From: Ruegeria sp. Alg231-54
GTDB taxonomy: Bacteria > Pseudomonadota > Alphaproteobacteria > Rhodobacterales > Rhodobacteraceae
DNA: 64,000 nucleotides
Direction of reading: 5' to 3'
Assembly: GCF_900143525.1 (NCBI RefSeq)
Contig: NZ_FREZ01000005.1
Span: 3 to 64,002 of the forward strand
The notes under the pieces were generated by a model. That model had not been told where the DNA came from. It made no database searches and saw nothing but the letters and a program-made list of their open reading frames with translations. Position 1 is the first letter of the stretch, and each line of letters begins with the position of its first letter. This document shows, one piece after another, positions 35,834 through 44,740 of this stretch. The position numbers and the translations under genes are program-made.

Positions 35834-36103
35834 TCACTCGATGATATTGCCACGCAGCATGAAGCGCGCGTAGGCAACCGTTGAGACAAAGCCCAGCATG
35901 GCAATGATCATGGCAGATTCGAAGAATACCTCGGTTCCTAGGGTCAGACCATAGAGGATCAAAAGCGCGATCGTGTTGATGACCATCGTATCCAGCGCAA
36001 GAACGCGGGTGCCGACGCCGTCCGCAGTGATGATCCGCCAAAGGCACATCATAATGGCCGCGCCGAAGCAGGCGAATGCAAAAGCGATTGCAATGTCGAT
36101 CAT
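35834..36103 (-). CDS. mrpF: Na+/H+ antiporter subunit F
   Basis: An 89-residue protein of three transmembrane helices with the family block RIITADGVGTRVLALDTMVIN between helices one and two, as in MrpF/PhaF. Its start overlaps the mrpE stop as ATGA. Confidence 0.92.
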   Translation of the reverse strand: MIDIAIAFAFACFGAAIMMCLWRIITADGVGTRVLALDTMVINTIALLILYGLTLGTEVFFESAMIIAMLGFVSTVAYARFMLRGNIIE

Positions 36104-36600
36104 TCGAAAATCTCCTTCAGGCGACGTTCGTAGCGGCTTTTGATCTGGTCGCGCACGGCATCGGGGTCGGGGGCATCCAGGCAATGAACCAACAGATTGT
36201 GACCTTGCGCTGACAGGTCGCTGCTGACGGTGCCGGGGGTCATGGTGATCGTACCTGCCAACACTGTGATAGCCTCAGGTGTGCGCAATTCCAGCGGGAT
36301 CGAGATCCAGGCCGGCTGTCGATCTGCGTCGCGTTTGAACAGGATAATCCGGGCAACGGTGATGTTCGCGATCACGATGTCCCAAAGCACAACCAGGATG
36401 TATTCAACGACCATGGGCCAGTTGCGCAGCTTTGGGCGATCAGGCCAGTAGGGCTGTGTGATGAAGGGAATGATGATGCCCAGGATCAGGCCAAAGACCA
36501 GCGAATTCAGCGTCAAGTTATTGGCCAGCAGGACCCACACGATGGTCAGCAGGAATGTCAGATGCGGGTGCGGAAATATTCGGTGCAGAAGTCTGATCAT
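36100..36600 (-). CDS. mrpE: Na+/H+ antiporter subunit E
   Basis: A 166-residue subunit: two or three N-terminal helices (TFLLTIVWVLLANNLTLNSLVFGLILG), then a cytosolic domain with the conserved ITMTPGTVSSDLSAQGHNLLVH. It overlaps its neighbours by ATGA on both sides. MrpE is thought to stabilise the complex at the membrane. Confidence 0.92.
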   Translation of the reverse strand: MIRLLHRIFPHPHLTFLLTIVWVLLANNLTLNSLVFGLILGIIIPFITQPYWPDRPKLRNWPMVVEYILVVLWDIVIANITVARIILFKRDADRQPAWISIPLELRTPEAITVLAGTITMTPGTVSSDLSAQGHNLLVHCLDAPDPDAVRDQIKSRYERRLKEIFE

Positions 36601-38141
36601 GTGTCGCCTCCCAATACGGCTGCGATGTAGTTCTCAGGTGTGAACAATTGCTCGGCCGTTTTATTGGTATACTCCAGCGTAGGTCCCGCAAACAGGGTCA
36701 GCAGCACAAGGCCGATCGCCATTGCGCATACGGCGGTGAAAGCCAGCCCGGGGTTGGGCTCGGGCGCTGGCGCGGGCGGGGTTTCTTTTTCGTTTTCAGG
36801 GTCCATTTCCGTGTTGTGCTGGGCATCATGGCTTTTCCAGAAGATCAACGAGCCCGCTCGGGCAAGGCCAACAATGGTGACGAAGGAACCGATCAGGATT
36901 ACGGCCCAGATGGCGTTTGCATCTGGTGCGTCCCGTGCGGCGTCAAGCACCAGCAGTTTGCCGACAAAACCCGATAGCGGCGGCATGCCCGCCAGCGCAA
37001 TGGCCCCCACAAAAAACAGAGCCGATATCAGACCCGTTTGTGGCATTGGTGCAGTTGGGGCAATCGCGCCGCCCCGGCGTTCCATCACCAGATCGGCGAC
37101 CAGGAACATAAGCGCTGTGGCCAGGGTCGAATGATACACGTAATACAGTGCCGCTGCTGTGGCCGTCTCAGTGAATAGCGAGATCGCAATCAGCAACGTT
37201 CCCATCGAGGTGATAGCACAGAACGCTACCATGCGCGCAATATGCTGTGTTCCCAGAATGCCGATGGCACCAACGGCCAGCGTCACCAAAGCGGCGGGTT
37301 GCAACCAAGCGCCAACAAGCCCCTGCGTAGCCTCAACCTCTGGGCCGAAGCCCAGCGTGTACATCCGCAGGATCGAGTAGGCACCGACCTTGGTCATGAT
37401 CGCAAATAGGGCGGCCACAGGCATGGGCGCGCTGGCGTAGCTCGCCGGTAGCCAGAAGTGCAGCGGCAAGACAGCGGCTTTGATGCAAAACACCAGTAGC
37501 AGCAAAACCGCACCAACCCTTAGCAGGGCGGTGTCATCCGCTGGCAACTCAGCCACCCGCACCGCCAAGTCGGCCATGTTCAACGTTCCGGTCACAGCAT
37601 AAAGCGTGCCTAAAGCAAACAGGAACAGGGTGGACCCCAGCAGGTTATAGGCCACATATTGCACCCCGGCTTTCAGCCGTACTGCACCGCCCCCATGCGT
37701 CATCAGGCCATAGGACGCGATCAACAGAACTTCGAAGAACACGAACAGGTTAAAGGCATCACCGGTCAAGAATGCGCCACAGACACCCATCAGTTGAAAG
37801 TGGAACAGGGCGTGAAAATGTTTACCCCGGTCGTCCCAGCCAGAGGCGATAGCATACAGCACGATCGGCAAAGCCAACAGCGCTGTCAGAAGCACCATCA
37901 TGGCCGATAGCCGGTCCAACACCAGAACGATGCCAAAGGGCGCAGGCCAGTTACCCAGTTCATAGACCTGAATGTCGCCACCCGCAGCCTGCGCGGTGAT
38001 GGTCAGGGCAATACCAATAAGGGCCACCACCCCAGCGACCGAAAAGATGCGTTGCAGGTCCAGGTGAAAGCGCAGGACCATGATGATGAACGGGGCCAGG
38101 ATCGCGGGCAGGACGATTGGCGCAACGATCCAATGGTTCAT
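36597..38141 (-). CDS. mrpD: Na+/H+ antiporter subunit D
   Basis: A 514-residue proton-pumping type subunit related to NuoM/NuoN of complex I, with about fourteen helices. The conserved lysine/glutamate region is seen as KAAVLPLHFWLPASYASAPMPVAALFA and FEVLLIASYGLM. It is one of the two large ion-translocating subunits. The start overlaps mrpC as ATGA. Confidence 0.94.
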   Translation of the reverse strand: MNHWIVAPIVLPAILAPFIIMVLRFHLDLQRIFSVAGVVALIGIALTITAQAAGGDIQVYELGNWPAPFGIVLVLDRLSAMMVLLTALLALPIVLYAIASGWDDRGKHFHALFHFQLMGVCGAFLTGDAFNLFVFFEVLLIASYGLMTHGGGAVRLKAGVQYVAYNLLGSTLFLFALGTLYAVTGTLNMADLAVRVAELPADDTALLRVGAVLLLLVFCIKAAVLPLHFWLPASYASAPMPVAALFAIMTKVGAYSILRMYTLGFGPEVEATQGLVGAWLQPAALVTLAVGAIGILGTQHIARMVAFCAITSMGTLLIAISLFTETATAAALYYVYHSTLATALMFLVADLVMERRGGAIAPTAPMPQTGLISALFFVGAIALAGMPPLSGFVGKLLVLDAARDAPDANAIWAVILIGSFVTIVGLARAGSLIFWKSHDAQHNTEMDPENEKETPPAPAPEPNPGLAFTAVCAMAIGLVLLTLFAGPTLEYTNKTAEQLFTPENYIAAVLGGDT

Positions 38142-38497
38142 GCGTCTTCTCCCGGCGCGTCAACGCTGTCATGGGCGTTCATGTCGATATGGTCATCCTT
38201 CGAGGACAGGTAGGCGCTGAGTGCGATCATCACGATCACAGCGGTCATTCCGAACGAGATCACGATGGCCGTCAGCACCAAAGCCTGCGGCAGCGGATCG
38301 GTATAGGGCACCTCTTTGTATTTGTTCAAAACAGCAGGCGCGTCCAAAGCCAATCGGCCCGTTGCGAACAGGAACACGTTCACGGCGTAAGTCAGCAGAG
38401 ACAGGCCCAGAATGACAGGGAAGGTCCGGCGGCGCAGGATCAGGAATATCCCGGCAGCAGTCATGACGCCAACGGCAGAGGCTACGAGCGCTTCCAT
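38138..38497 (-). CDS. mrpC: Na+/H+ antiporter subunit C
   Basis: A 119-residue, three-helix NuoK-like subunit, with GLSLLTYAVNVFLFATGRL and DPLPQALVLTAIVISFGMTA as the diagnostic blocks. The start shares one base with the stop of mrpAB (TGATG), so translation is coupled. Confidence 0.93.
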   Translation of the reverse strand: MEALVASAVGVMTAAGIFLILRRRTFPVILGLSLLTYAVNVFLFATGRLALDAPAVLNKYKEVPYTDPLPQALVLTAIVISFGMTAVIVMIALSAYLSSKDDHIDMNAHDSVDAPGEDA

Positions 38498-41367
38498 CAG
38501 ACCTGCTCCTTGCTTTCTTCTTCTTGCGGCGGATTGTCTCGCAATGGGTTGATATCCATCGGGAATTCCTGCGCCATACCCGGTTGCCACGCAAATCGGG
38601 ACAGGCTGTCCAGCGCCAGCATCACGGCCCCTAGAACAGCCAGGAAAACGCCAGTGTCGAACAGGATGGCGGTGGCCCATTCGAACTCTTCCAGCGGTGG
38701 CCAGTGAATATAGCCAAAATCGCTGGTCAGGAACGGACGATCGTTAAACCACGCACCCAGACCAGTAGCGGCGGCAATCAGCACGCCCCAGCCGATGGAG
38801 CCATGGTAGTAGAACCTCTGGCGTTCGATGGCCCAAGTATAACCGCTGGCCATGTATTGCATCAGGAAGGCGATCGCGACGACAAGGCCCGCGATGAAGC
38901 CTCCGCCCGGCTGATTGTGGCCGCGGAAAAAGATATAAGCCCCGACCATCAGCGCGATGGGCATCATCATTCGGGTCACGACCACCATCATCAACGGATG
39001 CGAGTCCCCCGACTGTGGCCAATGCGGTTTCCGGTTCAGCAGGTAGCTGCGGACATTGGTGCCCAGAACGGCCTCGGTCAGGGCAAAGATGATAAGCGCG
39101 GCAATGCCCAGAACGATGATTTCGCCAAAGGTATCAAAGCCCCTGAAGTCCACGAGGATGACGTTGACCACATTGGTGCCGCCACCACCTTTGTAAGAAT
39201 TCGCCAGATGGAATTCCGAAATCGTCGGAAAGGCAAAATCCCGCAGCAGCAGCGCATAGATCAACGCGCCCGAACCAATGCCCGCCACGACTGAGATTGC
39301 AGCGTCGCGCCAGCGGCGCGCGGCGCTGCTGTCCCACGGCGTATCCGTGGGCAGGAAGTTCAGTGACAGCAGCAGCAGGATCATCGTGACCACTTCGACC
39401 GAGATCTGCGTCAGCGCCAGATCCGGGGCAGACAGATAATTGAAGGCCATCGAAACGATCAGGCCGACAACACCAATCAACACCAGCGACAACAGGCGAT
39501 TGCGGTGGAACCACATAATCGCCAGCGTTGCACCCACAAGGCAGATCCATCCGATGATCGGAATGATCTGCGGTGGCAACGGTTCTCGCGTTTCGGGACC
39601 AATCGTGCCGGTTGTATAGGCATAATAACCCAGCGCGAGGGTGAAACCGATCATAATGATCGCGTAACGGCTGAGGACGCCGTTATGCAAAGTATCGGTG
39701 ATCAACCGACTGAGTCTTGTCAGCACGCCGATCACAGTGTCAAAGATCACCTTGGCCTCGGGGCGTGGCAGGGCATTCCAGATTTTCTCTTCATGCCGAT
39801 GCAAGCTCAGCAGGAACAAACCGCCCAGTGTCGCGACCACGGACATATAGAGGGCAGGCGTAAAGCCGTGCCACAATTTCAGCGAATAATACGGCAGCTT
39901 CTCACCGCCAATGACCGCGCTGGACACAACAGCGACCAATGGGCCCACGATGGCGGCAGAGTTCAGCCCGATCAGTACCACCAGCACGACAAGGAAGGCA
40001 GGCGCCAGCCACAGACCGACGGGTGGATCATGCGGATGGGCCGGGTAATCATGACGCTCCGGACCCAGGAACACGTGGCTGACAAACCGGAAGGAATAGG
40101 CCGCTGAAAACAGCGCCGCCAACAATGCCAGACCCGGCACAAGATAATGAGAGTGCAGCCATGTGGTGTGAACGGTCTCTTCCAGCATCATTTCCTTGGA
40201 CAGAAACCCGTTCAGGGGTGGTATGCCCGCCATCGACAGGGCAGCGATTGTGCCAATCGTAAAGGTGATCGGCATCAGATGGCGTAGGCCACCCAGACGT
40301 TTGATATCCCGCGTACCGGTTTCGTGATCCACGATCCCTGCGGTCATGAACAGCGCTGCCTTGAACGTGGCGTGGTTGATGATGTGAAAGATTGCAGCCA
40401 CGGCGGCGATCTTTGTGCCAAAGCCCAGCAACATGGTGACCAGCCCCAGATGCGACACGGTTGAAAATGCCAGCAAAGCCTTCAGATCATCCTTGAAAAG
40501 CGCAATCACCGCGCCCATCAGCATGGTGATAAGTCCAGTTGTGGCAACAATGTAGAACCAAGCGTCGGTGCCGGCCAAAACGGGCCACATCCGGGCCATC
40601 AGGAACAACCCGGCCTTCACCATGGTGGCCGAGTGCAGGTAGGCAGAAACCGGTGTCGGGGCCGCCATGGCGTGGGGCAGCCAGAAATGGAATGGGAATT
40701 GCGCCGACTTGGTAAAGCAACCTAGCAGGATCAGGATCAACGCGGGCAGGTAATAGGGTGACGCCTGGATCAGCTCTTTGTTCTGCAAAATTACGCTTAG
40801 GTCATAAGACCCGACGATATTGCCCAGGATCAGCATCCCGGCGATCATCGCCAACCCGCCAGAGCCGGTCACTGCAAGCGCCATCCGCGCACCTTGACGT
40901 CCTTCGGGCAGGTGTTTCCAATATCCGATCAACAGGAAGGAGCTAAGCGATGTAAGCTCCCAAAAGATAAGCAAAAGCAGTATGTTGTCCGACAGAACAA
41001 TCCCGACCATCGCACCCTGAAACAGCAGAAGATAGGTGTAGAACTGCCCCATCGGGTCTTCGCGCGAGAGGTAAAATCGTGCGTAGAGGATGATAAGTAA
41101 CCCGATACCAAGTATCAGCAAGGCAAACAAAAACCCCAAGCCATCCAGCATGAAATTTGCGTTCAATCCAAGCGCTGGTATCCACTCGAACCGGGCGGTC
41201 ACAACATCGCCTCGCATCACAGACGGGATGTGGATCAACAGACCCATCAGCGCCAGAAATGTGGTCAACCCAGCAGCAGAAGCAGCTGCATTTCGTCCTG
41301 CCCTGATCAGAAGAGCTGGAAAAACAGCGCCGAGAAAAGGAAGGGCCGCGATGAGGAATAGGGACAA
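38497..41367 (-). CDS. mrpAB: Fused Na+/H+ antiporter subunits A and B
   Basis: A 956-residue integral membrane protein. The first 770 residues are MrpA (NuoL-like: HFWLPHAMAAPTPVSAYLHSATMVKAGLFL, GLVTMLLGFGTKIAA). The last 150 are MrpB (MMMPIALMVGAYIFFRGHNQPGGGFIAGL). The proposed start is TTG at 41367, with GGAG eight bases before and the family's typical SLFLIAALPFLGA opening; an ATG at 41448 would add 27 polar residues without a good ribosome site. First gene of mrpAB-C-D-E-F-G. Such fusions are common in alphaproteobacteria. Mrp pumps confer Na+ and alkali tolerance. Confidence 0.92.
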   Translation of the reverse strand: MSLFLIAALPFLGAVFPALLIRAGRNAAASAAGLTTFLALMGLLIHIPSVMRGDVVTARFEWIPALGLNANFMLDGLGFLFALLILGIGLLIILYARFYLSREDPMGQFYTYLLLFQGAMVGIVLSDNILLLLIFWELTSLSSFLLIGYWKHLPEGRQGARMALAVTGSGGLAMIAGMLILGNIVGSYDLSVILQNKELIQASPYYLPALILILLGCFTKSAQFPFHFWLPHAMAAPTPVSAYLHSATMVKAGLFLMARMWPVLAGTDAWFYIVATTGLITMLMGAVIALFKDDLKALLAFSTVSHLGLVTMLLGFGTKIAAVAAIFHIINHATFKAALFMTAGIVDHETGTRDIKRLGGLRHLMPITFTIGTIAALSMAGIPPLNGFLSKEMMLEETVHTTWLHSHYLVPGLALLAALFSAAYSFRFVSHVFLGPERHDYPAHPHDPPVGLWLAPAFLVVLVVLIGLNSAAIVGPLVAVVSSAVIGGEKLPYYSLKLWHGFTPALYMSVVATLGGLFLLSLHRHEEKIWNALPRPEAKVIFDTVIGVLTRLSRLITDTLHNGVLSRYAIIMIGFTLALGYYAYTTGTIGPETREPLPPQIIPIIGWICLVGATLAIMWFHRNRLLSLVLIGVVGLIVSMAFNYLSAPDLALTQISVEVVTMILLLLSLNFLPTDTPWDSSAARRWRDAAISVVAGIGSGALIYALLLRDFAFPTISEFHLANSYKGGGGTNVVNVILVDFRGFDTFGEIIVLGIAALIIFALTEAVLGTNVRSYLLNRKPHWPQSGDSHPLMMVVVTRMMMPIALMVGAYIFFRGHNQPGGGFIAGLVVAIAFLMQYMASGYTWAIERQRFYYHGSIGWGVLIAAATGLGAWFNDRPFLTSDFGYIHWPPLEEFEWATAILFDTGVFLAVLGAVMLALDSLSRFAWQPGMAQEFPMDINPLRDNPPQEEESKEQV

Positions 41368-41585
41368 GTGCGATACTCCGTTCTGGGCGGTCAAGTAGTA
41401 CTGATTTTGTAAGGATAATTTTCTTACTGTCCAGCTAATACAACTCATTTGCCGCGCGCCAACACAGCGAGGTTGCGGCTTTTGCCTGCAAAAATGACGT
41501 GAACTTGAACTGCCAGGATAAATTCGGCGCGGATTCCAAATCTGCGCTGTGATAGAAACCCGGTGTCAGGTCAGGAGGGTGCGAC

Positions 41586-42059
41586 GTGGCCCGAAACTTA
41601 AACCGATCCCGCAGGTGGATCTTGATTGGAGGCTGTGCCGCAGTGGCGGGGGGATTTGCGATACGCGAATACTGGCTTATTCCGCCTGACTATTCGGGAC
41701 GGCAACTTAGCGTGCAGGATGCACATACGCAGGCCGTGGCCGGAGATGTGTTGTTGCTGGACATTCGCACCCCGAAGGAATGGCAGTCCACCGGGATCGG
41801 AGAGGGCGCCCAATCTTTGGACATGCGCCGTGATGATTTCATTCCCGCTCTGACGCAGCTCGTCAAAGGTCACAAGGGCGCGGCAATTGCGTTGATCTGT
41901 GCGCGGGGCGTGCGTTCGGCGCGGTTGAGCAACCGGCTGACCGAGGCAGGATTTACGAATGTTATTGATGTGCCCGAAGGCATGTTGGGGTCGGCCGCTG
42001 GGCCGGGATGGGTGCGCACCGGATTGCCGGTTCGCGACTACGACAGGAGTGCAGTATGA
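41586..42059 (+). CDS. Membrane-anchored rhodanese-domain protein
   Basis: A 157-residue protein with an uncleaved membrane anchor at about residues 11-27 and a rhodanese domain (VLLLDIRTPKEWQSTGI; active cysteine in ALICARGVRSARL). The loop ICARGVRS is a normal rhodanese active site, so persulfide transfer is likely. The start is GTG at 41586 with AGGAGG eight bases before it. Its stop overlaps the esterase start as ATGA. Confidence 0.88.
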   Translation: MARNLNRSRRWILIGGCAAVAGGFAIREYWLIPPDYSGRQLSVQDAHTQAVAGDVLLLDIRTPKEWQSTGIGEGAQSLDMRRDDFIPALTQLVKGHKGAAIALICARGVRSARLSNRLTEAGFTNVIDVPEGMLGSAAGPGWVRTGLPVRDYDRSAV

Positions 42060-42871
42060 TCCGGGAATTAACACTGGCAACGGGTTTGGCGCTGGTCGGG
42101 CAGTCGGGGCTGGCCGCCTGTGCCGATCTGGAGGGTATGTGCGAAACCGCCTCGGGCGGATACCATATCGAACTGCCAAAGGATGAGAATCCACCGCTGG
42201 TGGTGTTTCTGCACGGCTATGGTGGCACCGCCACCGGTACGTTGAAAAACCGTGGAATGGTGGAACCGCTGCTGGAGCGCGGCTACGCTGTAATGGCGCC
42301 AGAAGGGTCGGAGCGCAACGGGCGGCAAAGCTGGAACTTCTTTCCGGGCTGGGAAGGGCGCGATGAAACCGCATTTTTGACCGAGGCTGTTGAGGATGCC
42401 GCGGATCGGTTTGGCGTGGATACGGACCGGGTCGTTCTGGGCGGATTCTCGGCAGGGGCGTTCATGGTCTACTACCTTGCCTGCGCCGCGCCCGATACGT
42501 TCTCGGCCTATGTGCCCGTCTCTGGAGGGTTCTGGCGTCCGGATCCTGAATCTTGCGATGGCCCGGTTCGGATGTTCCACACCCATGGCTGGACGGATAA
42601 CGTGGTGCCGCTGGAAGGGCGCTTGCTGGGCGGTGGCCGGTTTCATCAGGGCGATATCTTTGCCGGACTTGAGATTTGGCGCGTTGCAAATGGATGTGTC
42701 GATACCAAGCCCAGCGGGTTCTCGACCACCGGCCCTTTCATGCGCCGATATTGGAGCGGGTGTGACGACGGCAGCGCGCTGGAATTTGCGCTGTTTCCCG
42801 GTGGTCATACGGTTCCCAAAGGCTGGGCCGATATGATGATCGATTGGTACGAAGGTTTGCCGGGTGGGTGA
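42056..42871 (+). CDS. Secreted alpha/beta-hydrolase, LpqC/polyhydroxybutyrate-depolymerase type
   Basis: A 271-residue protein with a Sec signal peptide ending near residue 22 (GLALVGQSGLAAC; a lipobox-like AAC could make it a lipoprotein). The hydrolase core shows VVFLHGYGGT, nucleophile GGFSAGAFM, an aspartate/histidine pair near FHTHGWTDN and FPGGHTVP. Members include feruloyl esterases and short-chain polyester depolymerases; the substrate is not predictable. It abuts opgH convergently with no gap. Confidence 0.86.
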   Translation: MIRELTLATGLALVGQSGLAACADLEGMCETASGGYHIELPKDENPPLVVFLHGYGGTATGTLKNRGMVEPLLERGYAVMAPEGSERNGRQSWNFFPGWEGRDETAFLTEAVEDAADRFGVDTDRVVLGGFSAGAFMVYYLACAAPDTFSAYVPVSGGFWRPDPESCDGPVRMFHTHGWTDNVVPLEGRLLGGGRFHQGDIFAGLEIWRVANGCVDTKPSGFSTTGPFMRRYWSGCDDGSALEFALFPGGHTVPKGWADMMIDWYEGLPGG

Positions 42872-44740
42872 TCACTCGGCGGGGGTCATTACGCCCTTTC
42901 CCTCGATCACATTCTTCAGCTCATCCCTGTAGCGGCGGGCTGAACGTGTGATTGCGGGCTCGTTATAGTCCTCTTTCATACCAACCATACGGCGGGCTGC
43001 TCCGGCCGATACGCCGCTGAGCGCGGACAAAGGAATCGCAAAGGCAAGGCTGATCGCAATCGGGGCCAACCAGACTGATACAAGACCGGACAGGATGCCC
43101 ACGCTAAGGGCCGCGCCGCTGATCGTTTCGACCGTGTGGCAAAGGATCAGCGTGCGCAGACCATAGCTGCCGCCATCCCGCGCCTGAGGGGACCAGCCCT
43201 TTTGGATACCAAACGTGGTGCGAATGACGGCGATCATCTGTTGCACCATCAGAATAGGGGCGTAGAGGATCGACAGAACAACCTCGGCCAGGAATGAGGT
43301 CAGGAATTTGCGCCCGCCACCGAATTCGGCATAGCGCACTCCGCTGAGTGGCAGGGCCAGAACACCCAAGACCTTTGGCGCAAGCAGCATCGCATACATG
43401 ACCAGAATGATCAGCACATGGCGGGTTTCCGTCATCTCAGGCCATTGCGGGAACAGTGGATTGTCTGGGCTGAAATAATGCAGGACCGAGGCATCCTCAC
43501 CCTGACCAATAAGTGCCCACATCACCAGCAGCGCAAACCACAGCGGCGACATCAGATATCCGACTGCGCCGTGGAACATGTGGAACCGTGACACCGACTG
43601 GAACCCGGCTGAGCCCAACAGTTTCAGGTGCTGCAAATTGCCCTGACACCAGCGCCGATCGCGCAGGGCGTGATCAATTAGTGTCGGCGGCGTTTCTTCA
43701 TAGGACCCGCGAATGCGGGGCAGGAACCGCACACCCCAACCGGCCCGACGCAACAGACCGGCCTCGACGAAGTCATGGCTCATGATCAGTTTTTCCTGAC
43801 CGTTCAATGCCCGCAGTTTTGGCAAACCCGCGCAATTGGCGAATGCTTGGGTGCGGATAATGGCGTTATGACCCCAATAGTTGCCTTCCTGCCCGCACCA
43901 GCGTGCAAGCCCTTCGGCAAAAGCAATCCCATAGACGCCATTGGCGAATTGCTGCATCCGCGCAAAGACCGATTGTGCACCGATCAGCTGAGGATAGCTC
44001 TGAATCAATCCAGCGCCCGGGTCCCGCGCCAACGCATCGGTCAATCGGGCGATGGCGCGACCGGTCATCAGACTGTCTGCGTCCAAAACCAGCATCGCAT
44101 CCCACTCGGCACCCCAGCGGCTGACCCAGTCGGCGATGTTGCCAACCTTGCGGTCGGTGTTTTGTTCGCGACGGCGATAATATAATTCCAGCCCGGGGGC
44201 GAGGGTGGTACGCAGCGCCTCGACACTGGCTTGCTCCTGTGCCGCGATCTCGGGGTCGCGCGTGTCCGAGAGGATGAACATGGCATAGTGATGCTGCCCA
44301 CCGCGCGCCTGCAAATCTTCAAGCATGGTCCGGGCATTGCCCAGCACGTTCCAGGGAACCTCGTTATAGACCGGCATCAAAAGGGCGACACGCAACGGCT
44401 GGGCGCGACCCTGACGTACGGGACGCTCCTGCCGGGACAGGGAGACCATGCCCAGCAACACAGTGCAGACCGTGAAGGAGATCCAGAAGAAGTTGAATGA
44501 AATCAGTGCCAGAAGGATGGCCTCGATCAGGTTGATGCCTTCGGCGTCGAACCAGTCCGTCATCACCCATAACAGTCCCAGCGTCGCCGCCATTGCGGGC
44601 GAAAACGCCAGCGCACGCCAGAACCCGGCCGAGGGACGTTTGGTATCAGGAACCTGTGCATCCCGAAACCCTGCGCTGAAATCCTGCGCAGGCATGGCCA
44701 GAGGCGTTTCGGGCGGCATGATATGAAGATCTCTGGTCAT
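42872..44740 (-). CDS. opgH: Glucan biosynthesis glucosyltransferase H
   Basis: A 622-residue inner-membrane GT2 enzyme that polymerises glucose from UDP-glucose and moves it into the periplasm as osmoregulated periplasmic glucan backbone. There are two N-terminal helices (about 45-100), a catalytic domain with ALLMPVYNEVP, SDTRDPE, VLDADSLMTG and the acceptor motif RRWCQGNLQH, then about five C-terminal helices. The start at 44740 overlaps the opgG stop (ATGA); an ATG at 44749 is also possible. It is shorter than gammaproteobacterial OpgH, which carries long extra termini. Confidence 0.93.
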   Translation of the reverse strand: MTRDLHIMPPETPLAMPAQDFSAGFRDAQVPDTKRPSAGFWRALAFSPAMAATLGLLWVMTDWFDAEGINLIEAILLALISFNFFWISFTVCTVLLGMVSLSRQERPVRQGRAQPLRVALLMPVYNEVPWNVLGNARTMLEDLQARGGQHHYAMFILSDTRDPEIAAQEQASVEALRTTLAPGLELYYRRREQNTDRKVGNIADWVSRWGAEWDAMLVLDADSLMTGRAIARLTDALARDPGAGLIQSYPQLIGAQSVFARMQQFANGVYGIAFAEGLARWCGQEGNYWGHNAIIRTQAFANCAGLPKLRALNGQEKLIMSHDFVEAGLLRRAGWGVRFLPRIRGSYEETPPTLIDHALRDRRWCQGNLQHLKLLGSAGFQSVSRFHMFHGAVGYLMSPLWFALLVMWALIGQGEDASVLHYFSPDNPLFPQWPEMTETRHVLIILVMYAMLLAPKVLGVLALPLSGVRYAEFGGGRKFLTSFLAEVVLSILYAPILMVQQMIAVIRTTFGIQKGWSPQARDGGSYGLRTLILCHTVETISGAALSVGILSGLVSVWLAPIAISLAFAIPLSALSGVSAGAARRMVGMKEDYNEPAITRSARRYRDELKNVIEGKGVMTPAE

